A model generated the notes under the pieces. It was given only the letters and a program-made list of their open reading frames with translations, had not been told where the DNA came from and made no database searches. A stretch of DNA of 64,000 nt from Rhodamnia argentea (taxonomy: Eukaryota > Streptophyta > Magnoliopsida > Myrtales > Myrtaceae), in NCBI RefSeq assembly GCF_020921035.1, contig NC_063157.1:7843501-7907500 (forward strand). Reading direction: 5' to 3'. A program made the position numbers and the translations under genes. Positions 27,771-41,460 of the stretch are shown one piece after another (position 1 is the stretch's first letter; each line of letters begins with the position of its first letter).

Positions 27771-30389
27771 AAATTTCGTTAATAAAAGGTTTCAGCATTT
27801 CGCAAATGTTGTAACAGCCTTGAGCTTTCGGCCTTTCGAGAATGTTGAAAATTCAATGCTACTGAGTTTTCGGCCTTTTCAAGGCCAGCTTTCACCTCGA
27901 AGGCCATTTGCCAAGCTCCCCAAATTTTATCCGAAGAGCTTTTAAAATGCTGAATTAAATGCACACGTACTCTTTTCTAGACCCTGAGCACAGTGCCTTG
28001 AGTTTGCATGGGATCGAGCACTTGGGAGGTGAAATGTAAAGCATTTGGAGTGCGTGTTTCGCAAGGGGAAGTCTGCCGAAAGATTATGGAAGCTAAAGTT
28101 GCCGAGGGAGCGAGAAGAGAGTTAACCAATGCACCAGCCACAAAGAACAAGAACGACGGGTGTTTAATCGTTTTGATTTGGGACCCGTGCACTTTTCTTG
28201 TTACTCTGACTCGTCAATTCGCCATTAGGGCAAGAGATCATCTCAACTTTTCTTCTTATTTCGAGGGAGAAATTGCGCCGTGTACGCCGGTATAATCTAC
28301 TATTTGGGTTTCATACGAGGCCCATCTAGTTTAAACGCTTTGGATAGACCTAAAACGCATGCGTCGGACCGATTTGAGACCAAACTTACCTTCACCCAAA
28401 GCCACTGCCACGCTAGGAACTACAGTTGTTGATTGAACGATGCATCCTGCGTGGGTGGGATCAACTGGAACAAAAGTCAAAATACGATTCAAGCAAGCAA
28501 ACCCTCTAAATTGCCCGCAATTAGCTGAGACCACCAAGTGTTGAACTTGTTGACAAAATGAGGCGACGGGAACAGACATACACACACAAAAATGTTGTAT
28601 CTGGATTTTCGTTCAGGCCATTTTTGCTCATTTGAGGGATGGGGAGATGGTTGATGTAGAGCTGAGCACGCTTTTTCCTTTTTTTCCAAGAAAGGTATAT
28701 CATATCATATTAAAATAGTGGTAGTTCAGAGTTCATGTAGTTTTAGTTTTTTTTTTTTTTTTGGGTCGGAAAGAGTTTATGTTTGAATAATTTAAACTAC
28801 GCCAATGAAGAGGGCAACACATTAGCAGATTAGCACTTCTGGCCAAAAAAGGAAAGCCCATACGCACTTCAGCTTCTATAGACCGACTGATTACAGAATT
28901 GTGATGGAATGTTACCGACACACCTGATCCAGTAGCCCTTAAAGCGGAGGAAACAGGGAAATTAAGGAGGCCGAGACATGGATAGCCATGTAGCAAAGGT
29001 AAGCATGATCGATGGTATAGAATCCATCTGGTAGAGATACGGAGAAACGTGCACTGTTTACCGTCAAACTCTCATAAATATATTTGATAAGAATAGTATC
29101 ATATGCAAACATCAAGTATGTCAATTTGCAAAAACTTGGATAGGTAGATTGGATACCTACCCATGATGGCAAAAGACATTGGGCTCTTTGCAAATGAGTA
29201 CCTACTTTTCAATTCTGGATGGACATATGCTGATCATGCAAATATCCATGCTGTATCGAAAATACTGGTGCAGCTACAAGTTGTCCACTCACTCTTAGTC
29301 ACGGTCAGTGTGCACCGTCTCTCAAGTTACTAAATATGCCGGGGGATCCTTCGTGTGTATACAAATGGACTTACAGGAATCATGTGTATACAGGTTAATG
29401 GAGGGTCCTCTGTTTGCAGGCACCTGAAATCAAGGGCTCGCTTTGACACAATCAACATGAAGAGAAACGGATATCACTGCTGTCTTCATACTACATGAAG
29501 CTAATAACATAAATGGACTTGCACAGAAATGGAGGAATCGGTTCTTATCAGATAAACTCAGTTCTGCTTGTGCATATATCTTAAGTTCTGATGAAAAGAA
29601 TACTTTGATAAGCATGAGTGCATTCACAACTGAAATACTGACAGTTATTCTGGATGAGGAGACAACGCTTACAAATGTGTCAGTAGCAAAAAGATCATTC
29701 TCAGCATGCTGTTCTGTTTCCCTGCACATAATGTAGCAGACAGATGGTACTTCAGCAACCAAGCCAAAATTTTAGACTGCAACCCAGCAACTCTTGTGAA
29801 AGTAGGTTATCATTTGATTTCAAAATAGAGTTATCTAAGTTATAATCCGTTGTATAATCGTAGATTAGTAGGAAGTACCTTATTTCTTTGCAACTGTCAA
29901 AGAGAAGGCTGAGGCAAAGAAGGATGAACCTGCAATATATTCCTGAGAAGTTTCACAAAGAAGCAAGCCAATGACTTCATTAGGCAAAATCAACCATGAT
30001 ATAAATTGCTTCTGCCCAATAAAGGGTCGCCTCATAACTGGTTTAAACTACAATCTCACAAAAGCAAGGTAAAATGTCAAGCATATGCTCTTAATTTAGC
30101 CCAGCTTACGCAGAATCCCCCTAGACTTTACCTGGACAATCGTAATTTACCCACGTTGACATTGCAAGCATGTACAACAGGTCCACAACCGTGAAAGCAC
30201 TACAATAGTATGCCCATTGACTGTATTTCACTAGTACTCCCTCAGTTTGCATGAAATGAAGTTAGAGTCCTCTCAATTTCTATATGCAGTCCAAGAGGAA
30301 AACAGTCCACCAAATTTCAAGATATTTGGGCATAAATTAACTCTATAAACATGACATGGAATGGATGGACACTTAGACATACACTGGAG
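27771..30389. other. Spacer between direct repeat A and the ATPase pseudogene
   Basis: It contains a 95-residue plus-strand frame (28008-28295) and several minus-strand frames, none with a recognisable domain. A poly-T run is at 28750-28762. Part of 29-30.4 kb may be the old 3' UTR of the minus-strand ATPase pseudogene. Confidence 0.45.
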
Positions 30390-33300
30390 TCACTTATAGC
30401 CTTCTTATAGCATCAAGTGGTGATAACTGCGACCACGGAAAAATCGCTGCCACAGGTACTTGAGTGAGTTCTGGAAGCTCTACTGCAATCGCTCCTGCAC
30501 AAGCCTGTGACATAAAATGAGCACGCAGATCTCACAACAGTTTCATCTTCTTTAGTAGTCTTATGTAAGAAAATACAACGCATACCATCTCACAAGACAC
30601 CTCTGGATACCTCGTGACACAGGGCGGATGAAAGAAGGATCCCTTTGTGTATAGAGCAAGCCAACCTACACAGACCTGAAAAAAAAAATAGTGAAAAAGA
30701 AAAGGCATTTTACCTTCCATAATACTTGACAGGAGGTTAAAAAGAAGATACAAAACCAAAGAAAGTATTCAAAGATATCTTTGATACTAAAGCAAGTAAA
30801 CGGACAAGAAAATATTCCGAAAGAAGCATCAATAACTCGCTATCCAGAGCGGTATGAAATTTGGGGAAGTCAAAAATAAAATATTTTGTCAATCGTTCTA
30901 AGAAAATGGCTGTGCTATTGAAGATGGATATCTTTGATAAAGAAAGCACAATATGAGTACCGCAATTCATGCTACACCAGATGGATCGTCAAAGATCTCG
31001 AGGTTACAATCAGCGAAGTAATTGACCTGGTACAGCCAATGTGATGCAATTTTCATTTTCAAAAATGAAAAAAATTGCCAGGCAAACAAGAAAAGCTGGC
31101 AATAGATGTGATTCAATTTGCCCATACATCAATGATATAATACCTTCATAGTGATGCAGTTTTTCGAAAATAATTGAAAGAGTACCCCAAATTCCACATC
31201 AGTAAGGGATAAACGAAGTCCAAAAGCTGAAGCTTTGCCCATTCCAAGCTCAGTTTAGGGCTATCATCAGATTGAGGATGCCTCCAAGGAGCACCAAAAC
31301 GGAGTCTATCTTTTGGAATCCGTCCACATCGCGCATCAGCAGCAAACTTTTGAAGTATCTTTACAGCCTTATCCACAGCAGGATTCACCGTGGTAACCTA
31401 ACAAGAAATATAGGATAAAGTGCCGGGACATGCAATATACCAGGAAATAGGCAGCTTGATCTGGTAAAGGCAATACCACTAATATACCTAATGACACCTC
31501 TAGTTTACATAACTTCTGATACACTCAAAAAGTAAAGAATACAAAGCAGAACTGTTCAATACAATTTACCATCACTGGTGGTAAAATGCATAGACCCAGA
31601 ATGCACTTGATACCCACCCCAGATCACATAGGTGAAGATGCTCAATTAGTTCTTCAAAAGGGAAAGAAGGTACTTGTGCTGAACAAAATTGAGAGACCAT
31701 TAAATGCAGCACTAGAGTCTGTTGAGAATGAGGAAGCTAGTCCCTATTGAAGAACTAAGATATATTGCAACAACAAAAACAAAAACTCAAACCTATATCC
31801 CATTGCTAGCTGCAAACCTGAAATGTAACTATTTATCTCAAAAACCATAGTATGGATGGTAGGCAACAAGTGGCCTTTCCAGAGGAATCAGTTGATCATT
31901 TATCAATAACCAAAATATACACCCCCACCATGGAGCTGATTTTTCAGATTGATTAAGTTTGTTTTTGCCAATGGTGAACCAATTAATTGGAGACTGATAC
32001 TCAGGTCAGCAAAAGACAAATAATAGTGTTTGCACACATATAAATACTTATGTATATATGCAACACACATACTTTCTCCCGCACGACCAATATGGATGCA
32101 GCAACTTAACAGAAGCACTAAGCCTATGTAGTCAGCTGGCCAATTTTACCATCTGCATCATTTGCAATACTATTGCTTTTTGCAAGCAAATATAAGTGTG
32201 TGAAAGGACAACAAAGGCTCCGCTGGGACAAGAAAATTTTCGAAAAATCTGTAAGAGGCCTGACATTCAACAACCAATTGACCCACAGCTACTATGTCTT
32301 TAGTAAGAATAATCAGAGAACTTCGATTTTCTGCAGTGATTCAATGGTGCTAAGTAGCTACCAAATTTCCACCAGGGGAAAATGCACATATTTGATAAAA
32401 AGAGAAGCAAAAACGCAGCTAATTCGGAAGTTACCTGCAAGTAAGCTATATATGCATCCACAAAGTCTTCAAATGTGCTATTCTTGACACTTGTAACCCT
32501 GTGTTATTGTAATAGGTAAAAACCATCATGCGATAGCAATATAGAAGGATATGGCAATGTTCAATCATCAAAAGCGCAAACTACATTTCATGTTATGCTT
32601 CTTCCACCATATCTCTTCTATACAGAAACATGAGCTGCTGCTAAATAGCTTTATCTAAGATGTTGTAAATTTACAGATCATGCAATGATTCTAATTTATG
32701 TAGTTATACAGCTCTTTTGCCGGATCATGATCATTCAGCGAGGTGGCCAGTTTAGAATAAGATGACTGGTGATTTCTGACCTCTGATCTATGCACACTGA
32801 CAGAGAAGTCATTTAATGGAAGGTACAAGAACTTGTTGGGCAGGATAACCAGCAAATGCATCTAGAAGCACCTGGTAATTAATTCCAAGTTGACGACTTG
32901 ATTATCAACAATTTAAGAAACTGTACAGTCTCAAAACTCCTTTCTCAATATTATTTTACACGTTCCCAGTTCTCCAAGGTTTTAACGTCTCCGTTTATCA
33001 TAAGGGAAAACCCGATGCATTCCCAGATTCAACCAGTGCATTCTTCCATCAAGAACACAATCAAGGGTTGCCAAGCACAATGAGCCGCAACTACTTCTGA
33101 ATATATATATTCAGCATGAAATAGATTTTCAAATGTCATTGGAACTGGAGTGGATGAATAACTGGGACATCCCTCCTAGAAATTGATAATCATACAATTC
33201 CCCGCATTCCTGACAGGTGAACTGATTCATGATTTTTTTTTATTTAGCAAAGACAGAGAACCAGGAAGTAAAGGTTCATCGAAGATAAATGGGGCGGGAG

Positions 33301-36300
33301 CAAAAAGTTAGTACAAAAGCAAATATCAATGTTTCAGCCCATGGAAGAGTCAGATATGACAACCTTCATAGAAGCAGGTAGATCTAAGTCTAGCCCATAA
33401 AATTCACTGCTGGATGCAGTAATGTTGATAGCTTCCAGAACCACTGATAAGAACAACTGCCCTAAATGACAAGGAGTTTTAAACTGTGCGTTCTTCACAT
33501 GGAGAACCAAGAAAAGTAGCACAAAGGGCACATTGCTTAAGTTTGAGGATAAGCAAAAGGAAAAATGAGGCAGACATGACAAAGAACAAATTCCAACAAC
33601 TAAGAGAAATTGCAGAGATTCTTGAACTAGATCTACTTATAGCATAAAATAACGGATACAACCATTAGAAAGATCGTCTCACATACTATTCTAAAGTAAA
33701 CAACAGCAGGAGCATCAAATATTTATGATTGTGCTTTTCTAAGATAAAAAATACCTATTATAGAAATTGCTTTGTTTGAGCGTGTAGAGCTCGAAGAGAT
33801 GGCGAGGATTTGACCCGAGCACCTCAGAAATCACCAACCACTACATTTATCACAAAAAAGCTGTTAAAATGGTACACCATGTCATAAGAAATTATGATGA
33901 TGATGATATCCAACTTGTGCATGTTAGAACAAAACGTAGTGACGTGAATTAATTAGTGCCCGACTACTGTTCAAATCAGCCAATTTCATTTTGATCTCTA
34001 GAGAGTCATTATCCATCACCGTAAAAGTTAGCTATGAACTACACTTACCCATATAGTAATAGATCTTCTTACCTCTGAATTGCTGAAGAAATTTGCCACC
34101 ATATGCATTTTAGCTTCTTGGGGAGTCCAGCCAAAGGTCTATAAACCATAGAAACAAAACAAAGTTAAATCACTCATAATTAAGAGATTTTGATGGACCG
34201 ACTGCCCTATATGGAAAAGTGCAAGCTCTTGAACGACTTTGTGGAGTGTTATCAACTAGCAGTAAGTCTAATTCTTAGTAGGATTTCTGGATAAGCGATT
34301 AATATTTACAACACTTCCAGAGAATTAGATTGAGTAACCTAAGCTCTAAGTGGAATATCCCCATTGTTGAAAAGATCTTACGAACTACTTTTCAATTTTT
34401 TTCTAAGGAAACATGCAGAAAACTTTTGCCAAATGTGGGTTGTGAAGTGAACTTTCATAGAGCACTGCTAATAATTCATGCTTCAGCTAGCACATCTTTC
34501 ATTTGAAGTCGAAATCATTGTGTTAGTCACATTACCAGAGATTGCGAAAAGAAGCCCTTGATAAAACCTCATATCAAGTCATTCAGTTCTAGTCACAGAG
34601 AGAGAGAGAGACAGAGAGACGGAGTACTTTTTAACATCGAGTACGTCACGGGAGATGAATATGTCTGGAAACCCAAAGTCCATGAAAGCTCTGTAGGAGT
34701 AGTAGCTGAGGTATCACATTACGAGTCAAAATAAAGATAGATACACAAATTGCAAAGTCAATTAAACTTAAAAATTTCACAAAAAAAAAAAAAAAAAACT
34801 TGAATTATACTCAAAAGGAATATAATCAAAAGGATCTTGTGACTAGGATGATCAGCACCCGTCTCAATCGATGTAGAGTCATGCTCCGTGTCATGCACTT
34901 TAGAGTAGCAGAACAGAACACAGAGCTTCCAAAAGCCAAAATGCAAGTGTAGGATCCACTGACAGGTACAGGAATCTGAATAATGTAGACTCAAATTGCC
35001 AAGACTTATCCGTTTCTTTTTGATTGACCATGTTGCATATCAGGAAGTACATTTAGAAAATCCTAAGCACTAGCTGGCAGGACTATTCAAGGCCAAATCT
35101 GCCAGGGTAGCAATATTAAGTAGCTAATTGCCATGTATCCATGTGTCCTATGCATGTCGTAACTTCTAGGGTTGCCTGTTGTGAAGAACTTCTAATTGCT
35201 TTGCTCGCAATCACAGTATTGGTACTCAACCTTGTAAATAAGGATGCTCGACCAGGTGAAAAATCAAATTGAATGTTTTAACATCAAGTGATAGGAAACT
35301 TATTATGAACTTCATTTTGACTTGCAATGTACACAAAACACATAAATTTAAATATATGTAAGTCAAATATCATATCATTATCAATATAGGCAGACAAAAA
35401 TTATGAACAACAGTCACTGAGGAACCAACTACCTATCAGAAGTGACGAGTATAAGTGGCAGGCATCTCCCATTTGCACCCAAGGCAATTATTCTCCATAT
35501 CAGACTGTCATGGTACATTGATGCAGCAACTAATGAATCATCAGTCAAGATAGCATGTCTTAGCACATCTATGTTGTTTATCACCAATTTGGGTTGCCAA
35601 ATTTGATGCAAACAAATTGTTAGAGCACCACACCAAATCAAAAATTGAATAGCGTGCATGGTCAAACTAAGTAGACTGTGTTAATGTTATCTTACCATAA
35701 CTCCACATAAACAACTACCATAGAGGATGTGAAGGTAAGAAATAAATAAAATAAAATAAAAACTCCATTTCTGCGTGCATACCTGAAAATGATCTAGTTC
35801 AGCACCTTGTGACAACAGTTCCAACAGCAAACACGGCCAATCAGTACAGGAATGCGAAAGAGACCTTGAAAACCCTCCAGTCCGATTCAGTTGTGCGATT
35901 GCATTACTCCTCCACCCATGCTGACGCTTAATCACCTCCTTGGCTAGCTTCAATGCAACAATGGCCTCTCACAGATAAGAAGCCTCCTCGACCGACAAAC
36001 TCCTTCCCTTCTCCTTCAATCCCAAAATACCATCAATCTCTTCAGCATTGCATTGACTATATAGAGCGAAAACCGCCCAACTCCACAGTGCTGAACCAGC
36101 AACCTTATCTGAAACCGCAAACTTCAACGCATGATTGCTCTCAAGAATACGTCGAAGTGCGGTGTCTAGGCCCTGCCATTTTTTCATAGCCGTGAACATC
36201 TGCTGAGAAGTTATGGTACCAAGCTTGACAGCCTTTTCCGCCATGGATTCGAGACATTGTTCGAGCTGATTAGGGAGAGTCGCTAAATTGGGGGGATCAC

Positions 36301-36795
36301 AATTCAACCAAGAATACCATGGGAATGAGCTATTGTGCTGTGGATACATATCCAGCAACATGAACACATTTATTCCACTCACCGAGGAGTCCTGGCAAAA
36401 AGACAGAAACCATGAAGCATTAACCCAGCTTTCAAGATCATATTCCAATCACAGAATAAACTGAAGAATGAGATAACAACCAATTGCAAATATTGCACTC
36501 CCCATATTAAAATAAATAACTTTTGCCCGTCAACCGTTCGACGAAAGTCCACAGAGAGAGACAGAGAGAGAGCGCGCACGGAGGAGGATAACAATTTACT
36601 TTCAAGAATGAGGGAGGTTTTGCCGACGCCTCTAGGGCCGTGGGGGATGAGAGGTTGAGGGACACGATGGTGCTGAGCATGGTTGTTGAGGACCGTCCTC
36701 CATGCTTTGTGCACCATTTCCCTTTCTTCTTCTTCTTCTTGAAATCGTTTTTTCTTCTTGCTGGTCGGCTTGCGAACTGAAGAGAGAAAGGACAA
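30390..36795 (-). pseudogene. Decayed P-loop ATPase gene (plant organelle-type family)
   Basis: Eleven exon remnants on the minus strand: 36795-36600, 36391-35783, 35593-35433, 34705-34645, 34138-34073, 33840-33755, 32498-32435, 31397-31186, 31026-30961, 30665-30586 and 30504-30390. Exon 1 holds a Walker A motif, GPRGVGKTS. The joined exons recall a plant family annotated as P-loop NTPase, with segments such as WYSWLNCDPPNLATLPNQ, MDFGFPDIFISR and DRLRFGAPWRHP; the family name is from memory. Lesions are a frameshift in exon 2 giving TAG at 36330-36332, TGA at 35969-35971, AA instead of AG before exon 3 (35594-35595), a 212-nt exon where a multiple of three is needed (31186-31397), TGA at 30967-30969 and TAG at 30480-30482. 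No N-terminal presequence exon or in-frame ATG exists before 36717. Most splice sites are intact, so loss looks fairly recent. Confidence 0.8.
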
Positions 36796-36974
36796 GCGAA
36801 TGAAGGCTCATGTTTACTGCCGTCTAAAGCACGAACTAGTTGGAACGAGGGATGAGAACGTACAGAAGATGAAATCGAAAGGACACAAAATTACAGGAGG
36901 AAGAGTCGTCCGAACAGAGTCCGAGAAAGCTTTATGAACATTCTGATTTACGCAACTAACTTGAACTAAATGTG

Positions 36975-37424
36975 CTGAAAGTTTAAAAATTTCAAGTCAA
37001 GTTTCTGTGAGGAATTTTCACAGACATCTAGCGGACAACCATGACAAATTCGAAATTTGTTTCCAGCTCCAGCCCATCTTCTCTGAACTGCAGAATCAAA
37101 TTAACCCCAAAACAGAGTCGAAGAAATTTAATCTTCTCTGAATTCGCTAATATTGTTCCTCTTATCTAATCTTGTTTCGTATTTGCTCTTATCTCGGACT
37201 GAAACAGACCCTCGCCACACTAAAAGTGCGAACCTCCAAAGGAGCCGTCACGAGGGAACGCGGTCGAGCGAGGGGAAAGTGAGCGAAGAAGCGCCGTCAG
37301 AGTGAGGCCGCAAACGCGAGGGAGCAGTTGCCAAAGGAAACTGGCAGGGTGACCCACGGTTTTGTTTCTTAAAAGGGGTAAATTTGGATTTCTAATAAGC
37401 TTTCGAGGGTAAAAGAGGAAAATC
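36975..37424. repeat. Direct repeat, copy B
   Basis: Partner of 27372-27770, same orientation. It carries about 60 extra GC-rich bases (about 37255-37315) that copy A lacks. It lies 180 bp beyond the 5' end of the ATPase pseudogene, so copies A and B bracket that gene. Confidence 0.85.
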
Positions 37425-38030
37425 ATTAAAAAAAAAATGCCGATATGACATTAAGTTTTCAACCTTGTCTAGGGCAGGAACGATTGCCAAACACCTCAAA
37501 TTTTTCCCAAGAGACTTTGAACTGCCAAATGATTTCAAAATGTTGAACCAAAGGCAATCAAAATTCTCATCAAAACTTACTCTTTCTCCATTAAAAAAGA
37601 AAAGAGTACTTTCATTGCCCACTTAATGAAAGAATCAACTGATGCTAGTAGGAACAAAGATTGAACTATCTATAGCATTGGGGTTCTTTTCACAAGTTGC
37701 GATTCAATTGCCCACTTAATTTCGAATATTCTCAATTGTGAAACAATCAACATTGCACAAATAAATTTCTCGACGGAGAAAAATTTGCTAACGGGAGCTT
37801 TCCAAATAGACCATCCTTGCCGTAATATCCCCGCAAATAGCTATTAAATTTGCACTTCAAAGGGGTTTAAGCTTTTATAGCATGCTGTAGTAAACGAAGG
37901 AGCATGAACTCGAAATAGTCATATTGCTAATTTCACCATTGAATGAGCATTCTCTGCTTTAGATTATACTACTGAACGAACAGTTCTTTAATTCGTGATC
38001 GTCTTTGGGACCAAGTCTCGCTTGTAGCCG
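37425..38030. other. Spacer, no gene seen
   Basis: AT-rich. The first 150 bases still resemble the sequence following repeat copy A. Nothing else was recognised. Confidence 0.5.
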
Positions 38031-39345
38031 TTGATAACTCTATTTTATATAGAGTTTATTTATTATTTTAGACTTAACATTTGCTTAGTTTTAATTGAAT
38101 TTGATGTCTACTTTATTTATTTTTCATTGATTTCATAGGTAATCCGATCTTCAGCCATATAAATTTGAAATCAAGGAGAATCAAGCTTATCTTGGGGAGA
38201 AATTCAAAATCCAAGCTAAATTATGAGTTTTATTATTGAGAGAAGTCTATCTTTGGGAAGAATCTTTGATTGCAATCCTATTATGATGTGATTAAGATTT
38301 CTTTTTTTTCAAAACAAGAAGATCTCCATATGAAGAACAAAAGAAAGGAACGTGATTTTGAAGAAGAGAGGTAGAGGAGACAGTTTTTTATCATACGACA
38401 TTTAGGGTTTTCTTGCTATTCTTCCTTTCAATGCCGAATGTCAAGTGAAAAAGAAGGAGGAGAATTCAAAGTCAATCCTTAATTATTCTTGGTGAACTTG
38501 TTCTAGTTTTTCATCATGTCTAGTTTATTCATCGTTTTTAATTTAAGTTTCATTATGTTCTGGACTACTTCTTGTTAGAGCTACGATGAAACTTAACTAC
38601 GATCGATTAATTTTCTAGACTAATTTATGCAATTTTAGAATTCATATGTGGGAGTTATATATCATGTTCTTAATGCTCTTAAGGGTTTGATCACCACTTG
38701 TATGATTTTTGTTGCATGTATGACACCGAAAGGAGATTCCATGCGAGTGCTCTATGATATATAGCCATGAATTCATCATAGATAGAGATATCTTAAGTTT
38801 TTTTGTGTGGTTTCGGTAGTAGTTAAATCAAGGGTGGTTTATTGAATCCGGGAACATTCATAGATCTTAATGCGTTTGGATTTACTTAAATTCACGTGGA
38901 ACAAGTGTGGGTTGCTAAATCCAAGTATGGTTGCTATACCGGACCAAGGATAGTGATTTAAATTAAGAAGTTCTACCATCACACTATGAATTCAATTTGA
39001 TTGCATGACGAGATTGGTTAATTAATCTTGATTGGTTAAGTGAAATCGGATACTCTAACTTTTTTTTTTCCATCCTTAATAGAAATACGTTGTTCTTTGC
39101 TTCTCTATATTCGAAATTTCTAGGTTTAGTTTGTGCATTCTATTTTTTCATTTTGGTTTGCTGCCTTGGTTAATTTATTTTTCTCTAGAATTTTGATTCT
39201 TTCGTTGAATTTTTAATTGGTTAGATAAATTTGAGAATTGTTCACCTTTAGTAAGTAATTTGATTGATTTGTCTACAATCTCCGTGGGAACGATACTTTT
39301 ATTCATCACTTTATTACTCGTTCGATACGTGCACTTGCGTTGCTA
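38031..39345 (+). mobile_element. LTR-like remnant, probably a solo LTR
   Basis: It starts TTGATAACTCTATTTTATAT and ends in a block typical of plant Ty3/gypsy LTR ends: ATCTCCGTGGGAACGATACT followed by TACGTGCACTTGCG. No primer-binding site, polypurine tract or retroviral protein frame adjoins it. Exact borders and a target duplication could not be fixed, so classification is tentative. Confidence 0.45.
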
Positions 39346-41250
39346 ATCAAGAGAATGGCCGCATCTTCTTGCTCGATCACGTTTATGAAAGAAGAATCCT
39401 TATGCTTCAAACTCGATTGACCGACAGGTGGACAACGAGCGAAAAGTTCTAGGAGAGGATGTATATCCATCGTTTAAATGATAGATGACATAAATGAAAG
39501 AGGATTACTTATTCATGCGAGAGTTTTTTAGTTACACCCCGTTAGATCTTATCTCTCATTTAACGGCAGAGATCTATTTTCGCGAGCTAATCTCATCTAT
39601 CTATCTAACCGTGCAAATTCACTCCCACCTATCGATCACAGTAAAAGTCCGAGGATACACATCTTGGTAGACATTAATCCTCGTCTAATGATTCAATGGC
39701 GGGAATCGAGGCTCACCCTTCGATAGGACAATTCTTGTCTCTTTATATTGATCAGCTGGCAATACATCCTTTAGAAAATAGTTCAAACGCAGCATTATTA
39801 CAGGTAACTATCAAAGAACAACAGTATTTAATCTATTTTTGTCAAAGATGTCAAATGTTCTTTTGTAAGAATTGGGCGTGGGGAAGAACTCGACGGGAAC
39901 ATATTAACATCAGCATAACGCGAGAGATTATAATTTGCAGATTGAAATTAACGGTCATATTCCATGTGCAATTAGAGTTTACCACATCACTTGGTTTGCT
40001 AATTTTGTAAACTAATGAGCCCCGTTTGGTTACTTATTTACTTTTTACCAAGATATGAAAACCCACGAATATTTAACTTTTTTTTTACAAAATATTATTT
40101 AAATCCTCTAAGTATATTTTCTCGATGATATTTATATTTTTCTTAAATGTTTAGAGTCTTTAATTTACGGAACCTTTTACTTCATCCTTTTTGCAAAACT
40201 TGCCATTCTCCCGGTTAAACTAATGCGAAACACCTAGAGTGCGTTTGGTCGTTTGTATAAAACTCGGGATATGATATATTTTATCATATCTCGTGTTTAG
40301 TAGGTGTCCTGGATAGTATAATGTTGGATATAGAGGGGATATAACCTGGATAAAAAAATCAAAGGGGAGGGGGTATGATAAGGTCGGATAGGATTTCTCT
40401 TACCGTCATATAAAAGCTAACTTTTAGAATGATGACAACTTTCTTGTCTCATTTGTTTCTATTTTCATTTTATTTATTTATTTATTTTGTAAAGAGGTTT
40501 GAAAATCTAATAAAATGTGTATATTTTCAAGTTTTTTTGTGTATGAGAAAGTTATTTTTATAGTAATAAGATCGAAATATTTCATGAGCATCACGTAGAG
40601 GCATATTTGTCTTTTATATTGATATACGGTTTCTACCAAACAAAATCATAATCATTTACGTTACCAAACAAGGTTCTCATCTTTTTTTCAAAATAGAAAT
40701 TTTGTGCGGTTATCAAACACGTTTCTATTCTAGGAACATAAATTTTGGGCAGTTATCAAACACGTTTTGATTCTCTAAAACTCATCCGGAAACAAAATCA
40801 GAAAAATTTATTTTAATCGGAATCAATTTTCCAGAGCAAAATGGTTACCATGTGCAACCTTAGAGTGCGCATGGCTACACTTCTGTTTTAGAAAAAAAAA
40901 ATTAACTAGAAGTTGATTTTTTTACTTCTTCAAGTGGCTTTAAAATTATTTTGGATAAAAAAAAATGCTCCAAAGGTATCAAAATAAAGTTGCGTAACTA
41001 AATAGACTTTTACTTTGAAAGCCATATTATTAAACGAATTTCTGTTTCAGAATCATTTAATACGATTATATATAACTTTTACAATTTTTTGAAATTTAAT
41101 ATGAGTTTCTCAAATTTCGGAAGGAAAGTGGGGCCCCAAAAACTTTTGCGGCCTAAGAATTTTTGGTTCCCGCCTCGAAAACGACACATCCACAATCCGA
41201 CCCTCAGTCACATCTTAATCAAATCTGAACCGCCCACACAAACGTCTGGT
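39346..41250. other. Spacer with old hAT-type MITE fragments
   Basis: Phrases typical of plant hAT MITE ends occur near 40020 (CCCCGTTTGGTTACTTA), 40239 (GAGTGCGTTTGGTCG), 40700-40760 (TTATCAAACACG, twice) and 40841-40862 (TGGTTACCATGTGCAACC). They are too degraded to pair confidently. No gene was recognised. Confidence 0.45.
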
Positions 41251-41342
41251 CCACGTCAATCTGACGCTCCAAACACCGCCAAGTCACCTATCCGCGAGCT
41301 TCCCTCAAATCCAATCAGGTCTCATCTCTTCCTGCTATATAA
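41251..41342 (+). promoter_or_regulatory. Histone-type promoter of H2B copy 2
   Basis: A separate CCACGTCA hexamer block lies at 41251-41258. The degenerate type I element CCAAGTCACCTATCCGCG is at 41279-41296, with both hexamer and octamer each one base off. CCAAT is at 41311-41315 and TATATAA at 41336-41342. Order and spacing equal those of copy 1. Confidence 0.8.
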
Positions 41343-41460
41343 TCTCTTCGCAACCTTCACCATACCTTCATCTCAAGGCTATCGCACAAACTCTGATCGA
41401 TTCCGTCTCGCTGAAAAAACCAAATCTCTTCGTCCCAATTCATTTCCCTGCTAATTCCTG

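Noticed and set aside
28008-28295. 95-residue plus-strand frame between direct repeat A and the ATPase pseudogene
   Set aside because: No homologue recognised, no promoter signals and no splice partner; kept only as part of the spacer.
36379-36795. Treating the P-loop frame as an intact short gene
   Set aside because: It reads through the donor at 36600; the rest of the gene lies in ten further exons with several lesions, and the frame has no ATG before 36717.
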